Assembly (NCBI RefSeq): GCF_000702265.1
Contig: NZ_JNKZ01000004.1
Location: 186,001-250,000, forward strand
Length of the DNA: 64,000 nucleotides
From: Butyrivibrio sp. NC2002
GTDB taxonomy: Bacteria > Bacillota > Clostridia > Lachnospirales > Lachnospiraceae
Reading direction: 5' to 3'
The notes beneath the pieces were generated by a model. That model was given only the letters and a program-made list of their open reading frames with translations, did no database searches and was not told the DNA's origin. Position 1 is the first letter of the stretch; every line of letters begins with the position of its first letter. This document shows positions 1-8,024 of this stretch, one piece after another. Position numbers and translations under genes: made by a program.

Positions 1-278
1 ACATGAGCTGCATGTGATGAACCCACCACAATGATGTTGCGGTCATAATACCAGTTGTAGTTTTTGACCTGTTTCTCAAGCCTGGCATATGTATCAGCAT
101 CGCTTTTGATCTCTATGCCGTACAGATAATCCGGAGTGATCATGACAACATCTGCCCTGGCACTGCCGGTTCTTTTCTCCTCAAGGATCCGCACTTTTCC
201 AAATGAATCTTCAAGGAAGTCAAACAACGGCTCCCGAATATCCTTGTCATAAAATACGTCCTTCTTCATCATCACCAT
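1..278 (-). CDS. sce7726-like protein, C-terminus outside window
   Basis: The first 92 codons of a minus-strand gene run off the left edge. The ATG at 278 overlaps the deformylase stop by one base (TGATG), so the two are probably translationally coupled. The protein starts MVMMKKDVFYDKDIREPL and contains RADVVMITPDYLYGIEIKSD followed by a YNWYYDRNIIVVGSSH stretch. This pattern (basic start, GIEIKSD acidic/lysine core) resembles sce7726/MmcB-like proteins with a PD-(D/E)XK nuclease-type fold. The D-(E-x-K) arrangement is seen; the nuclease fold is family knowledge and the activity is inferred. Confidence 0.6.
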   Translation of the reverse strand, partial: MVMMKKDVFYDKDIREPLFDFLEDSFGKVRILEEKRTGSARADVVMITPDYLYGIEIKSDADTYARLEKQVKNYNWYYDRNIIVVGSSHAAH

Positions 279-688
279 CAAATAAGCACCCCTGAAAAAT
301 GATCGATTTCATGCTGGATTATCTGTGCCGTAAAGCCGTTGTATTTCCCATGCTTTGGCTGAAAGTCCTGATCCAGGTAATCCACCTCAATCTCTTTATA
401 CCTGGTGCACGGCCTTACTCCATCAAGAGACAGGCAGCTCTCCTCTGTCTGATACTCTCCGGTCTTCTTGGTTATTACCGGGTTTATCATTGGAAAAATG
501 AAGGGGCCCATAGCCACCACAATGATCTGCTTCTTCACACCGATCATGTTCGCAGCCATGCCTACACACCTGTCCTGATTTGCTCTTAATGTATCTAAAA
601 GATCTTCTACAACCTGCTTATCTGCATTGGTTGCAGGCTCTGACTTCTGTTGTAAAAAGAATTGATCTCTAACAATCGTTTTTACCAT
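278..688 (-). CDS. def: peptide deformylase
   Basis: Removes the formyl group from nascent N-terminal methionine, using a metal bound by one Cys and two His. The three family motifs are present: GMAANMIG (motif 1, with Asn where classical enzymes have Gln), ESCLSL (motif 2, metal Cys) and HEIDH near the C-terminus. At 136 residues it fits the short clostridial type. The start at 688 (MVKTIVRDQFF) is chosen because the open frame upstream reads through a zinc-ribbon remnant and family members begin this way. The last 22 codons and stop are repeated exactly at 62,558-62,632. It is probably an accessory rather than the housekeeping copy, but that cannot be decided here. Confidence 0.85.
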   Translation of the reverse strand: MVKTIVRDQFFLQQKSEPATNADKQVVEDLLDTLRANQDRCVGMAANMIGVKKQIIVVAMGPFIFPMINPVITKKTGEYQTEESCLSLDGVRPCTRYKEIEVDYLDQDFQPKHGKYNGFTAQIIQHEIDHFSGVLI

Positions 689-690
689 TT

Positions 691-753
691 CTAAAACCCC
701 GTTCCACATTTCTGGCAAAAATCAAAATCTTTCCTGCCATCTGTAATTCCCAT
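691..753 (-). pseudogene. internally deleted zinc-ribbon gene remnant (20 codons)
   Basis: The frame reads MGITDGRKDFDF then CQKCGTGF and stop. The first part matches the N-terminus, and the second part the C-terminus, of the full zinc-ribbon protein at 62,158-62,523. In that protein the peptide DFDF occurs at both places, so a deletion between two GATTTTGATTTT-like repeats explains the remnant. The stop lies two bases upstream of the deformylase ATG. A 20-residue product is possible but unlikely to fold as a zinc ribbon, since only one CxxC remains. Confidence 0.7.
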
Positions 754-766
754 AATAAAAAAACAT

Positions 767-1411
767 CTACTTTTCTCCTTTACTATCAGAATCTTTATAT
801 GCCGCTATACCAAGAACTCCGGTAAAGACAACCGCACTGTAAGTACTAAACCTTTCTACAATGCCAAACACACTCTTAGGAAGGGCTCCGCTTCCTGCTG
901 CTCCCAAAAACATACAAGCAAGCGCCAATAGAGCAAGACACCCAAGCACCTTTCTACCTTCCCTAAAACACCCGATAGCTATCACTATCAGTGAAACAAT
1001 TGACAATAGTACAACCAGTACGGTTACAACATAAACATGAACAAACGACTGAAAACTCCCGTCATATCCACTCCCTGTTAAAGGGAATAGTGAATATCCT
1101 ATTGCAGATACTGCATTCATTGCAGTGAAAAGGTATATTCCAAGCCGAAAAACTTTATTCGATCTGCCAGCCAAGATGCATAAGAAAGCACAACAAATCC
1201 CGGTAAATATCCCATACACGGATGTATATCCGCCTGCCACTATACGCGACGGAGCATCCACAGCAGTAAGATCGCTCACCGCCTGGGTCATACGGTCATA
1301 GCCCGGATAGTAAAGTGCTCCAACAACATCATGCATGATGTAAAAAACAACTGACAATAATCCTGATATCAGAACCCATATCCTCATCTGCCTTTTCATA
1401 TTTGGTTGCAT
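767..1411 (-). CDS. DUF998 integral membrane protein
   Basis: About six hydrophobic segments span this 214-residue protein. After the first segment comes the conserved outer loop YPGYDRMTQAVSDLTAVDAP, which is typical of DUF998 proteins. Function is unknown for the family; some members sit near lipid or transport genes. The ATG at 1,411 (MQPNMKRQ) is preceded by GGAGG; a GTG at 1,429 in frame is less likely. The next gene on the same strand (the toxin-antitoxin pair) is downstream across a 200-base gap, with no sign of co-regulation. Confidence 0.75.
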   Translation of the reverse strand: MQPNMKRQMRIWVLISGLLSVVFYIMHDVVGALYYPGYDRMTQAVSDLTAVDAPSRIVAGGYTSVYGIFTGICCAFLCILAGRSNKVFRLGIYLFTAMNAVSAIGYSLFPLTGSGYDGSFQSFVHVYVVTVLVVLLSIVSLIVIAIGCFREGRKVLGCLALLALACMFLGAAGSGALPKSVFGIVERFSTYSAVVFTGVLGIAAYKDSDSKGEK

Positions 1412-1436
1412 CTCTATAGCTTCCTCCACGTATCTC

Positions 1437-1479
1437 TCTCCTTAAGTGTTTCCTCACCGATCGCAAGGATTTTGTCATT
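1437..1479 (-). repeat. 43-base gene scrap, diverged copy at 12,550-12,592
   Basis: Read on the minus strand it encodes NDKILAIGEETLKER, and the copy near 12.55 kb encodes DDKILEISEETLKER. Both are followed by unrelated codons, so they look like two leftovers of one coding sequence. The DNA differs at about five of 43 positions. The source gene is not present in the window and I cannot name it. Confidence 0.6.
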
Positions 1480-1598
1480 ACTATCTTCATATGATTTCAA
1501 TCATTCTAATTATATGCAAAAAAATACTTCGACGCTATATGAGACAATCGAAGTATCATCTATGTAAATTCCCATAAAATCGAGTTGCTGTATGAAGG

Positions 1599-1626
1599 GA
1601 GGCTACGAACATTATGACGTAGCCTC
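1599..1626 (-). terminator. hairpin downstream of toxin gene, no U-tract
   Basis: Nine-base perfect stem GAGGCTACG / CGTAGCCTC with a ten-base loop lies just after the toxin stop. There is no run of T on the minus strand after it, so it may be an RNA-stabilising hairpin rather than an intrinsic terminator. Confidence 0.4.
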
Positions 1627-1635
1627 AATGTGGTC

Positions 1636-1926
1636 TTACTTCTTGAACAGATCAGCGTGTGTTCCGGTACGAACGGCAGTAAGAACTAGATTACCTTCAT
1701 CTTTGCCATAAATCAGTAGCCAGTCTGGTTGTATGTGACACTCGTTAAATCCCTCGTAATCGCCATACAAAGGATGATCCAGATATTTTGCATCCAGTGT
1801 ATGTCCCTGGAGCAGTTCATCAATGATATACTCAAGCAATCTCAAATCTAAACCACGTTTTTTGGCGAGTTTGTAATCTTTTTTGAACCTTGTAGTATGC
1901 TTTAGGGTGTATTTATATACATTCAT
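1636..1926 (-). CDS. RelE/YafQ-family mRNA interferase toxin
   Basis: A 96-residue basic protein with the YafQ-type layout: FKKDYKLAKKRG near the start, a central LDHPLYGDYEGFNECHIQPDW segment, then LLIYGKDEGNLVLTAVRTGTHADLF. The His and Asp/Phe residues near the end match the active region of YafQ enzymes, which cut mRNA on the ribosome. Its ATG overlaps the antitoxin stop by four bases (ATGA), the usual order of antitoxin then toxin. The gene appears intact. Confidence 0.88.
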   Translation of the reverse strand: MNVYKYTLKHTTRFKKDYKLAKKRGLDLRLLEYIIDELLQGHTLDAKYLDHPLYGDYEGFNECHIQPDWLLIYGKDEGNLVLTAVRTGTHADLFKK

Positions 1927-2216
1927 TCTGCATCAAGCTCATCAAACAGCTCTCTTGCAGAACCATATGATTTAGCCTCCACCTTTCCTGCCATAATATC
2001 TTTTGCTTCATTTATCGCAGCAATCGTTTCTTTGTTATACTTAGGAATCCTTACATCAAATGGTATACCGCCTTCCATGAGGGACTTCTCAAAAAATATG
2101 TTAACTGCTTCGGCAAGTGTCATGCCAAGGTTCCCATAAAGCTCTTCAAGACTTGTTTTCTTTTGTTTGTTCATTCTCATGTTGAAATTTGTATCTTTAA
2201 CCAGCGTAGCCGCCAT
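1923..2216 (-). CDS. RelB/DinJ-family antitoxin
   Basis: A 97-residue protein with an N-terminal ribbon-helix-helix pattern (AATLVKDTNFNMRMNKQKK) and the DinJ-like GMTLAEAVNIFFEKSLMEGGIPF motif. The C-terminal half would wrap the toxin. The start at 2,216 is fixed by AGGAGG at 2,225-2,230; the GTG nine bases upstream lies inside that site and is rejected. Its promoter carries a palindromic operator (next entry), consistent with autorepression by antitoxin or by the complex. Confidence 0.88.
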   Translation of the reverse strand: MAATLVKDTNFNMRMNKQKKTSLEELYGNLGMTLAEAVNIFFEKSLMEGGIPFDVRIPKYNKETIAAINEAKDIMAGKVEAKSYGSARELFDELDAE

Positions 2217-2239
2217 AAATATCACCTCCTCTTAAGATA

Positions 2240-2267
2240 ATGATACCACCATGTATCACATTTGCAA
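2240..2267 (-). promoter_or_regulatory. toxin-antitoxin promoter with palindromic operator
   Basis: On the minus strand TTGCAA (2,262-2,267) and TATCAT (2,240-2,245) are 16 bases apart. The inverted repeat TGATAC-N6-GTATCA (2,241-2,258) covers the -10 box and most of the spacer, the expected position for a ribbon-helix-helix autorepressor. Confidence 0.65.
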
Positions 2268-2323
2268 TACAATGTTTTACATTTAATAAAAAAGTCAGAT
2301 TTACTGGTTTAAGGCTCATCGCA

Positions 2324-3004
2324 TCATCTTCGCTTGCCGCTGCGTTTTGCATAATCCTTGCGAATCTCAGCATCCCAATCACAGCAATTAAGCTCTTTCT
2401 CGGCATCCATTGCACTCTCCGCCATCATCACAGAACAAACTGCCTCCGAAACACCGGCATACAGATTTGCAGTTCCCACAGAATCATGCATATAGTTGAC
2501 GGCTCTTTCCTTTTTTATACCGAAGCGCTGAGCCTCAGCGTAGGAATCGATATTTGCACCTATGAAAATAAACTGCCATCCATACTTCTTCTGCTCATGC
2601 CGGATCATCTTCTTTATCTGTCCATACGAATACCTGCTGCTGGCATTCTCCATGCCGTCAGTTGTTATTATGAAAATAGTTTTATCAGGCCTTTCATCCT
2701 CAGGCGCATGTCTGTGCGCATTTACCGTATGCCTGATTGCTCCGCCAACTGCATCAAGAAGTGCTGTGCAACCTCTTACATAGTAATCATCCGGAGTGAT
2801 ATCTTTCACTTCCCTGATATCCACCCTATTATGAAGCACCTCAGTAACATCATCAAAAAGGATTGTTGATACATATGCCTTTTCACCGGTCGCACGCTGC
2901 TTTTTTATCATGGCATTAAAGCCGCCTATCGTATCAAGCTCCAAACCGCCCATTGATCCGCTTCTGTCCAGTATATAAACGATTTCTGTATATCCCTTAC
3001 TCAT
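2324..3004 (-). CDS. von Willebrand factor A (VWA) domain protein
   Basis: A single VWA domain of 226 residues. The metal-ion site is complete: DRSGS at 13-17, Thr80 in the GCTALLDAVGG loop, and Asp116 in TTDG. No signal peptide or membrane segment is seen, so it is cytoplasmic. It ends in a basic tail. Proteins of this type usually act as adaptors in metal-dependent or stress complexes; a partner is not obvious here. The start overlaps the stop of an upstream open frame by ATGA. Confidence 0.85.
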   Translation of the reverse strand: MSKGYTEIVYILDRSGSMGGLELDTIGGFNAMIKKQRATGEKAYVSTILFDDVTEVLHNRVDIREVKDITPDDYYVRGCTALLDAVGGAIRHTVNAHRHAPEDERPDKTIFIITTDGMENASSRYSYGQIKKMIRHEQKKYGWQFIFIGANIDSYAEAQRFGIKKERAVNYMHDSVGTANLYAGVSEAVCSVMMAESAMDAEKELNCCDWDAEIRKDYAKRSGKRR

Positions 3005-3243
3005 TTTGACACCTCCATATCTGGTCCTAAGGGGGTACCGCTTGCGGTGGATTCCTTAGGACGGTCTAATGTTTTCATAACTTGCTTTACACTACCGTCA
3101 TGAAACACAATTACCCTTCGCTCCGGCATCCTCATCTCATATTCATCCGTCGCACCCAGCTTGCATGCCAGCCGAGTGCTGCTTCGTCTGCCTCGGAGCT
3201 CTATCTGATAATGCCATGTTACAATGAAGTCAAATAAAAATGG
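3001..3243 (-). pseudogene. C-terminal fragment of unrecognised gene
   Basis: An open frame of about 80 codons without a usable early start ends at the VWA gene with an ATGA overlap. It contains RRSSTRLACKLGATDEYE and PERRVIVFHDGSVKQVM. It begins directly after the terminator of the macro-XRE gene, as though its front had been lost there. Within it, 3,024-3,062 forms a nested hairpin (GTCCTAAGG / CCTTAGGAC outside, ACCG / CGGT inside), so part of the frame may be an untranslated repeat. I do not recognise the family. Confidence 0.45.
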
Positions 3244-3263
3244 TCAACCCGAAGGCGACCATT
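3232..3263 (-). terminator. intrinsic terminator of the macro-XRE gene
   Basis: Minus strand: AATGGTCGCC, TTCG loop, GGTTGACCATT, then TTTATTT. The stem and T-run start within five bases of the gene's stop codon. Confidence 0.85.
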
Positions 3264-3267
3264 CATA

Positions 3268-4365
3268 TCATCCGTTTGACAGCGGAGCCAGTCCGTAATC
3301 AAACAATGTAATATCTATTTTCATAACACTGTAGTCCTTGTGGATTATAAAATATTTGACCACAACATCCGTCTGCGAAATCGGTGAAAAAGCATATCCT
3401 GCAAGTCTTAAAAAATCCACCGTCTCATCAAGATTTAGCCTAAGTCCTACAGCCAGGCAGAGGACTTTTTCTTTTGAAGGCTTCACCTGCCCTTTAAGAA
3501 GCTTTGAAAAATACTGCTTTGAAATATTTGCTGCCGTATATATCTCTGAATTCTTAAGCCCCTTCTTGTTGATCAGCTGTTGCAGGTGTTTTTCAAATGA
3601 ATCCGTATACATTTCTTTTAATGCTTCATCCAAAGACTGTGTCTTCTCTGCTACAGAAGCACCCAGCTCCTCGGAAGAGTATAATTCTTCATCCTCCTCT
3701 TCTGTTATAAACTCTTCATCTTCCTCTAGCTCTGAATCCTCATCTGCCTCGCAGGGAAAAGCTTCTGCCTTTTGAAGAAACATCAAACTATCTTTAGGAA
3801 TTCCGTCCCTTTGATATTCGTCATTAAGAGCCATGGTGACATATTCCTCATCAACAAAGCTCTGCACATCATCAAATATCTTACCGGACACATGATAGGC
3901 ATACCCTCCGAACACAACAAGAGTTATCTCCATCTCATGTTCCTTCAGAAAATCTGTAAAAGCATCAACCGCTATCTGTATTCCAAGCTCCTTGGGAAAT
4001 CCATACGTCCCTGTGGCAAGAAGCGGAAAAGCTATCGACTTACATCCATTCTCAAAAGCCAGTAAAAGTGCCTTATCATAGCACTGCCTAAGGAGTTTCT
4101 CCTCTCCATAGTCTCCTCCATCCCACCAAGGACCACTCGCATGAATAATGAATTTGGCATTCAGGTCAAAAGCCGGTGTGATCCCCACATCACCGGGCTC
4201 GAGCACTCCTATCTTCTTTCTGGCAGCAAGGAGTCTGTCCTCACCGGCAGCCTTATATATGGCAGAGTCCACACCATCCCCTATTGCAACATCAGGATTT
4301 GCAGTATTAACAATGGCATCTGCCTTAACTTTTGTTATGTCATTACGAATAATCTGAAATGGCAT
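3268..4365 (-). CDS. macro domain protein with C-terminal XRE helix-turn-helix
   Basis: Residues 1-170 are a macro domain that should bind or hydrolyse ADP-ribose: VNTANP (19-24), GDGVDSAIYKAAG (29-41) and LLATGTYGFP form the ligand loops. A strongly acidic linker (about 205-240) leads to an XRE-type helix-turn-helix (about 260-325, NISKQYFSKLLKGQVKPSKEK) and a short tail. The fusion suggests a regulator that senses ADP-ribosyl metabolites or modified partners; this is inference. The gene has its own terminator. It is one of three macro loci in the window and the only one with a DNA-binding domain. Confidence 0.88.
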   Translation of the reverse strand: MPFQIIRNDITKVKADAIVNTANPDVAIGDGVDSAIYKAAGEDRLLAARKKIGVLEPGDVGITPAFDLNAKFIIHASGPWWDGGDYGEEKLLRQCYDKALLLAFENGCKSIAFPLLATGTYGFPKELGIQIAVDAFTDFLKEHEMEITLVVFGGYAYHVSGKIFDDVQSFVDEEYVTMALNDEYQRDGIPKDSLMFLQKAEAFPCEADEDSELEEDEEFITEEEDEELYSSEELGASVAEKTQSLDEALKEMYTDSFEKHLQQLINKKGLKNSEIYTAANISKQYFSKLLKGQVKPSKEKVLCLAVGLRLNLDETVDFLRLAGYAFSPISQTDVVVKYFIIHKDYSVMKIDITLFDYGLAPLSNG

Positions 4366-4420
4366 AGATTTTCACCCCTACTCTTTTTATATAGTATCCA
4401 TCTTACGCATATTTCATCAT

Positions 4421-4618
4421 TCATTTGTAATACGCAGAGACTTCAAGAAAACTCTTGTTGCCATCTATGTAATCTTTATATGCTGTTTCTGCATCTTTTC
4501 CGCGAAATACCTTACAAAGTCCACACATGTCACAGTCAGAAATGCATGGATATCTTTCTTTTATATATGCTCTGCGCTCTTCCAAAGTGGAATTTCCTAT
4601 CTCAGGTGCACCTGCCAT
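4421..4618 (-). CDS. small cysteine-rich protein
   Basis: A 65-residue protein with CISDCDMCGLCK, four Cys in a CxxxCxxCxxC array, followed by YKDYIDGNKSFLEV. The spacing suggests a bound metal or Fe-S cluster. The same tail pattern (YQDYIDGKKEIREI) occurs in the two related proteins at 4,632 and 40,250, so these form a small paralogous family. Family members are sometimes labelled PurH-like in databases, but nothing here supports a purine enzyme. Confidence 0.6.
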   Translation of the reverse strand: MAGAPEIGNSTLEERRAYIKERYPCISDCDMCGLCKVFRGKDAETAYKDYIDGNKSFLEVSAYYK

Positions 4619-4631
4619 AACAACAATCTCC

Positions 4632-4853
4632 TCAGTGTATCTGCCTGTCCTGGCGATATGTTTCCATATACTCCATGTTTATCTCACGAATTTCCTTTTT
4701 ACCATCGATGTAATCCTGGTATATGTCCCAGGGACTTCCGCCTCCAAGCCAGCATGAAGAACAATTCTCACAACCACCTCCGCAGTCAAGAGAGTTCTTC
4801 ACTATCTGTTCGCGTTCTTCTTTAGTTGTATCTTTGATAAGAATAGACTTCAT
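4632..4853 (-). CDS. small cysteine-rich protein, paralogue of 40,250 gene
   Basis: Starts MKSILIKDTTKEEREQIVKNSLDCGGGC and carries CGGGCENCSSC before YQDYIDGKKEIREINMEY. The gene at 40,250-40,483 shares both the start and the tail but has fewer Cys (CDGCMSG). The start at 4,853 is preferred because both copies align from this Met. It lies just upstream of the 4,421 gene on the same strand, 13 bases apart, so the two may be cotranscribed. Function unknown. Confidence 0.65.
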   Translation of the reverse strand: MKSILIKDTTKEEREQIVKNSLDCGGGCENCSSCWLGGGSPWDIYQDYIDGKKEIREINMEYMETYRQDRQIH

Positions 4854-4915
4854 GCTTCTACCTCCCATCCCAAATACTGCTTAACTATCAAATCCATCCA
4901 GTTTCTTAGGCACCG

Positions 4916-5239
4916 TCAGCCTAACTGATCATACTTTTTACTGCTGCCCCTACTCTTATCTACAGGATACTTCTTCTCATTTTTGTCGATCTTATCATTA
5001 AGGATCTCGCAAATATCATATCCTTTCTTCTGGGCTAACTGAATGCAGTAATTCATTACATCGGCAAGTTCTTCTCTTAATGCCTCATCATCTGCTTCAG
5101 AGCTCCATTGAAAGCACTCCAGCAACTCCCCTGCTTCAATCGCAATGGACTTAGCCAGATTTTCAGGGCTATGAAACTGATCCCAATCCCTATCTTCAGT
5201 AAATTTTGCTATACGCTCACAAGTCTCTTCAAAACTCAT
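4916..5239 (-). CDS. MazG-like / RS21-C6-type nucleotide pyrophosphohydrolase
   Basis: A 107-residue all-alpha protein with the metal motifs of the MazG/dCTPase superfamily: IEAGELLE (E35, E38) and EELADVMNYC (E57, D60), with DDEAL between them. Such enzymes hydrolyse (d)NTPs to monophosphate and pyrophosphate. It follows the GIY-YIG/DUF2075 gene by 20 bases on the same strand, so they are very likely one operon. In that setting it could supply nucleotide depletion or sanitation to the ATPase; that role is inferred. Confidence 0.85.
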   Translation of the reverse strand: MSFEETCERIAKFTEDRDWDQFHSPENLAKSIAIEAGELLECFQWSSEADDEALREELADVMNYCIQLAQKKGYDICEILNDKIDKNEKKYPVDKSRGSSKKYDQLG

Positions 5240-5259
5240 ATTTAGCTAATCTCTCCCAA

Positions 5260-6918
5260 TCAAAAATATTTTTTCAGATAATTCCTCAGTCCCGGATCGC
5301 AAGCATAGATATAAGTTCCCTTTATTCCTCTTGTCATAAGCGTAACATATATATTTTGAATATATCCTTTGAGCTCATTTATATCTTTTGTTTTCCCGAG
5401 ATTATCATAATAATTGGACTTATCAATTACTATTGTCTCCAGTTCTTTGTCATATCTTATTTCCGGTCCAAATATGACTCCGGCTATATTTAAGTCGTAT
5501 CCCTGCACTGTATGGATGCAGCCTATCTCATTTACAGAATTCTTACTATTTATCCAATCCGTGGACTCTGTATTCCATTTATATCCCTGATCGCCAAAAA
5601 CAATGTCATATGCATTCTTGTCCTTATTGGACTTCCATTTCCAGCCATAACCCGCCACTGTTCTGCAAAGGCCTATCTCATCATTTTTCCTTCTAACCGC
5701 CCGGATCATTTCATTCGGATCATCAAAAATTCTTACGTCATAATCTCCAAAGCCTTCTCTTCTGACGCCAGCCTCTTCATAGATAACTGACTTGACATAT
5801 TCTATATAATCATTGCCACCTTTACATCTAAGCTGTGATGTAAGTTCTATTTCCTTACATAGATTATCTCCAATAAGCTTTTTGAACTGTGGTCTTTGTA
5901 TATCTGATGGTCTGACTGATTGTTCTTTGTCATAAAAAATTAGCTGCATTCTGCTGCACTTTATAATCCAGTCCAGCTCAGTTGCATCCTTATCGAGGCC
6001 AAGTTTATCATTTGCATCATCAAAGCTTGGGTAATGCGATAAATAGGCTCTTCTGTGTAATCTATGTGCCTCATCCACCACTAATAGATCATAATAATCA
6101 TTAACCACATCCGTTGGTCTTATTATCATATCTGATGAAAGCCCATCAACAGAGTCAAATACATTTTTTAGGGATTCCCTTAATGACTGCATTGGGACAA
6201 CAAAACCTATCTTCAATTTCCCAATTCTATTAGCAAACTCATTTAGCAGTTCAAGTCTGTCTATCTCATCTTCTTCCTGATACAGGCTGATGCTGCCGTC
6301 AGATATTTCCTTAAGTATCTTCATAAGATACACTGCAAGAATCGTCTTACCTGTACCTGCCTCTCCATTTACCACAATGAGTTTATTCGCAGTACTTCTA
6401 TGATAATTATCCTCAATGGTCTTAAGTATAGCTGTCAGTGCATCTTCCTGCTCATAGGTAAGAGATTTATATGGTGAATATTTAAAAAGATCCAGATTCT
6501 CAATCTCATCTATGGTATGCTTTGCCAGTCCTCTTTCTATAAGCTGTGACCATGTATATTTAAACTCATCTCTGTATATATCACGGTTAAAATAATTATG
6601 ATCTACAATCCCGGCATTACCGTTATGAAGGCGAAATTTCCCATCTGCACCCATGTACTTTATCAGAAATGATTCCATGTCCAATGCTACAGACTTATTG
6701 AAATTCTTATCAGTCATCATGCAGATAAGTTTATACTCTGTATCAGAATCTTCTTCCAGATGCTGCTTGGTCCTCCTGACTCCATCAAGCGTTTCTCCAA
6801 CATAAGCATCCGTGTCATTGTGCATAATATAGACAATGGGCCAATTGGTTGCGTAATGCCAGTATCCCATTGCTCTGAGTTCTGTACTGGAATAGTCAAA
6901 TTCCTTGATCGTTATCAT
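5260..6918 (-). CDS. GIY-YIG nuclease-DUF2075 ATPase/helicase fusion
   Basis: Residues 27-43 (PIVYIMHNDTDAYVGET) form a GIY-YIG-like nuclease core with the later RR and Glu positions. Residues 150-552 are a P-loop DUF2075 (COG3410) module: Walker A GEAGTGKT at 185-192, VVDEAHRLHRR near 280-290, and a Q-T-S-QLRCKGG segment typical of superfamily 1-like motors. The 552-residue length matches known fusions. It could cut branched or foreign DNA and move along it. The MazG-like gene follows directly and the Nudix-methyltransferase gene ends 120 bases upstream on the same strand. Confidence 0.85.
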   Translation of the reverse strand: MITIKEFDYSSTELRAMGYWHYATNWPIVYIMHNDTDAYVGETLDGVRRTKQHLEEDSDTEYKLICMMTDKNFNKSVALDMESFLIKYMGADGKFRLHNGNAGIVDHNYFNRDIYRDEFKYTWSQLIERGLAKHTIDEIENLDLFKYSPYKSLTYEQEDALTAILKTIEDNYHRSTANKLIVVNGEAGTGKTILAVYLMKILKEISDGSISLYQEEDEIDRLELLNEFANRIGKLKIGFVVPMQSLRESLKNVFDSVDGLSSDMIIRPTDVVNDYYDLLVVDEAHRLHRRAYLSHYPSFDDANDKLGLDKDATELDWIIKCSRMQLIFYDKEQSVRPSDIQRPQFKKLIGDNLCKEIELTSQLRCKGGNDYIEYVKSVIYEEAGVRREGFGDYDVRIFDDPNEMIRAVRRKNDEIGLCRTVAGYGWKWKSNKDKNAYDIVFGDQGYKWNTESTDWINSKNSVNEIGCIHTVQGYDLNIAGVIFGPEIRYDKELETIVIDKSNYYDNLGKTKDINELKGYIQNIYVTLMTRGIKGTYIYACDPGLRNYLKKYF

Positions 6919-7037
6919 AAAAAACCCCTTATTATTCTTGTACTATCTGCTATTTCAGATTATTAACCATATGAATATTCTGATTGCAATAATCCACCTT
7001 TTGTGATTCATTTCGCCTTTAATATGTTCTGACATTA

Positions 7038-8024
7038 CTAAAGCTTTTTCCCTATAGCATTAACCCACATTTCATCTTCTCTGCCAGGTCTATTATCAGT
7101 ACCAACATCATTGTAAACAATCTCAAATCCCGCATCCTCAAAGAGCGTAACTATACTTTTCTCATTAAAATCACTAAATCTACGATCTCCGCGCATCTTC
7201 GTGCCATCCCCGTATTTGAAAGAAACATATATAACTCCGCCGCTTCTAATAGAATCATTCAGCTTCTTCATTATACCCGGCAGCTGATGCGCTGGCACAT
7301 GAAGAAGTGATGCACAGGCCCATACTCCATCAAACTCATTATGAAAATCGATATCCTCAAATCTCATATTCAGGACTTCCTGCCCCAGATATTCAGAAGC
7401 TCTCTTCCTCATTTCTTCAGAAGCATCAAAAGCTGTTACAGTAAAACCGGCATTCAGGAAAGCCTTAGAATCTCGTCCACTTCCACAACCAGCATCCAAA
7501 ACATGAGCGTGCTTAGGGAGCAGCGAAATGAACCTATTCCTCTCATATGACATATCCGCGTTAACACTTCCGGCAAAGAATGAATCAGCATTCTCGTTAT
7601 AATACTCTACGTTTTTATCAACCATAGCTGCAGAAATCTTCGAAAGAAGTGCTAGATCCGCAGGAAGCCAGTCCACACTCCTTAGATCATTAACCTCAAG
7701 CCACCTTGCAGCTTCATGTTCTAATAGCTGCAGCTTTCCTTTAGCAACAGTCGACCAGTAGCAGCTCATATGAAGATGAAAAGTTTCATAATCATAATCT
7801 ATTACATCTATCAGATCATGAACTTCAATCTCTGCACCAAGCTCTTCTCGAATCTCCCTTACCAGAGCTTCTTCAGGAGTTTCACCTTCTTCTATTTTTC
7901 CTCCGGGAAATTCCCAGCCATCCTTATAATCGCCATACCCACGCTGTGTTGCGAATATCTTTGTTTTTCTATTGTAATCATCGCAGATTAATGCTGCGAC
8001 TACGTTAACAGTTTTCATAATCAT
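7038..8024 (-). CDS. Nudix hydrolase-SAM methyltransferase fusion
   Basis: Residues 1-130 form a MutT-like Nudix domain: FATQRGYGDYKDGWEFPG, then the full Nudix box from GGKIEEGETP to REELGAE (41-64). Residues 138-328 are a class I methyltransferase: YYNENADSFF at the start, motif I VLDAGCGSGRD (175-185), then FDGVWACASLLHVP. The first half should hydrolyse a nucleoside diphosphate derivative; the second should use SAM on an unknown substrate. It overlaps the helicase stop by ATGA, so the two are coupled. A Met two codons further in is an equally good start. Confidence 0.88.
   Translation of the reverse strand: MIMKTVNVVAALICDDYNRKTKIFATQRGYGDYKDGWEFPGGKIEEGETPEEALVREIREELGAEIEVHDLIDVIDYDYETFHLHMSCYWSTVAKGKLQLLEHEAARWLEVNDLRSVDWLPADLALLSKISAAMVDKNVEYYNENADSFFAGSVNADMSYERNRFISLLPKHAHVLDAGCGSGRDSKAFLNAGFTVTAFDASEEMRKRASEYLGQEVLNMRFEDIDFHNEFDGVWACASLLHVPAHQLPGIMKKLNDSIRSGGVIYVSFKYGDGTKMRGDRRFSDFNEKSIVTLFEDAGFEIVYNDVGTDNRPGREDEMWVNAIGKKL

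Noticed and set aside
2240..2869. Long plus-strand open frame opposite the VWA gene
   Set aside because: It mirrors VWA codons, has no ribosome site and no domain; the minus-strand VWA frame has complete metal-site residues.
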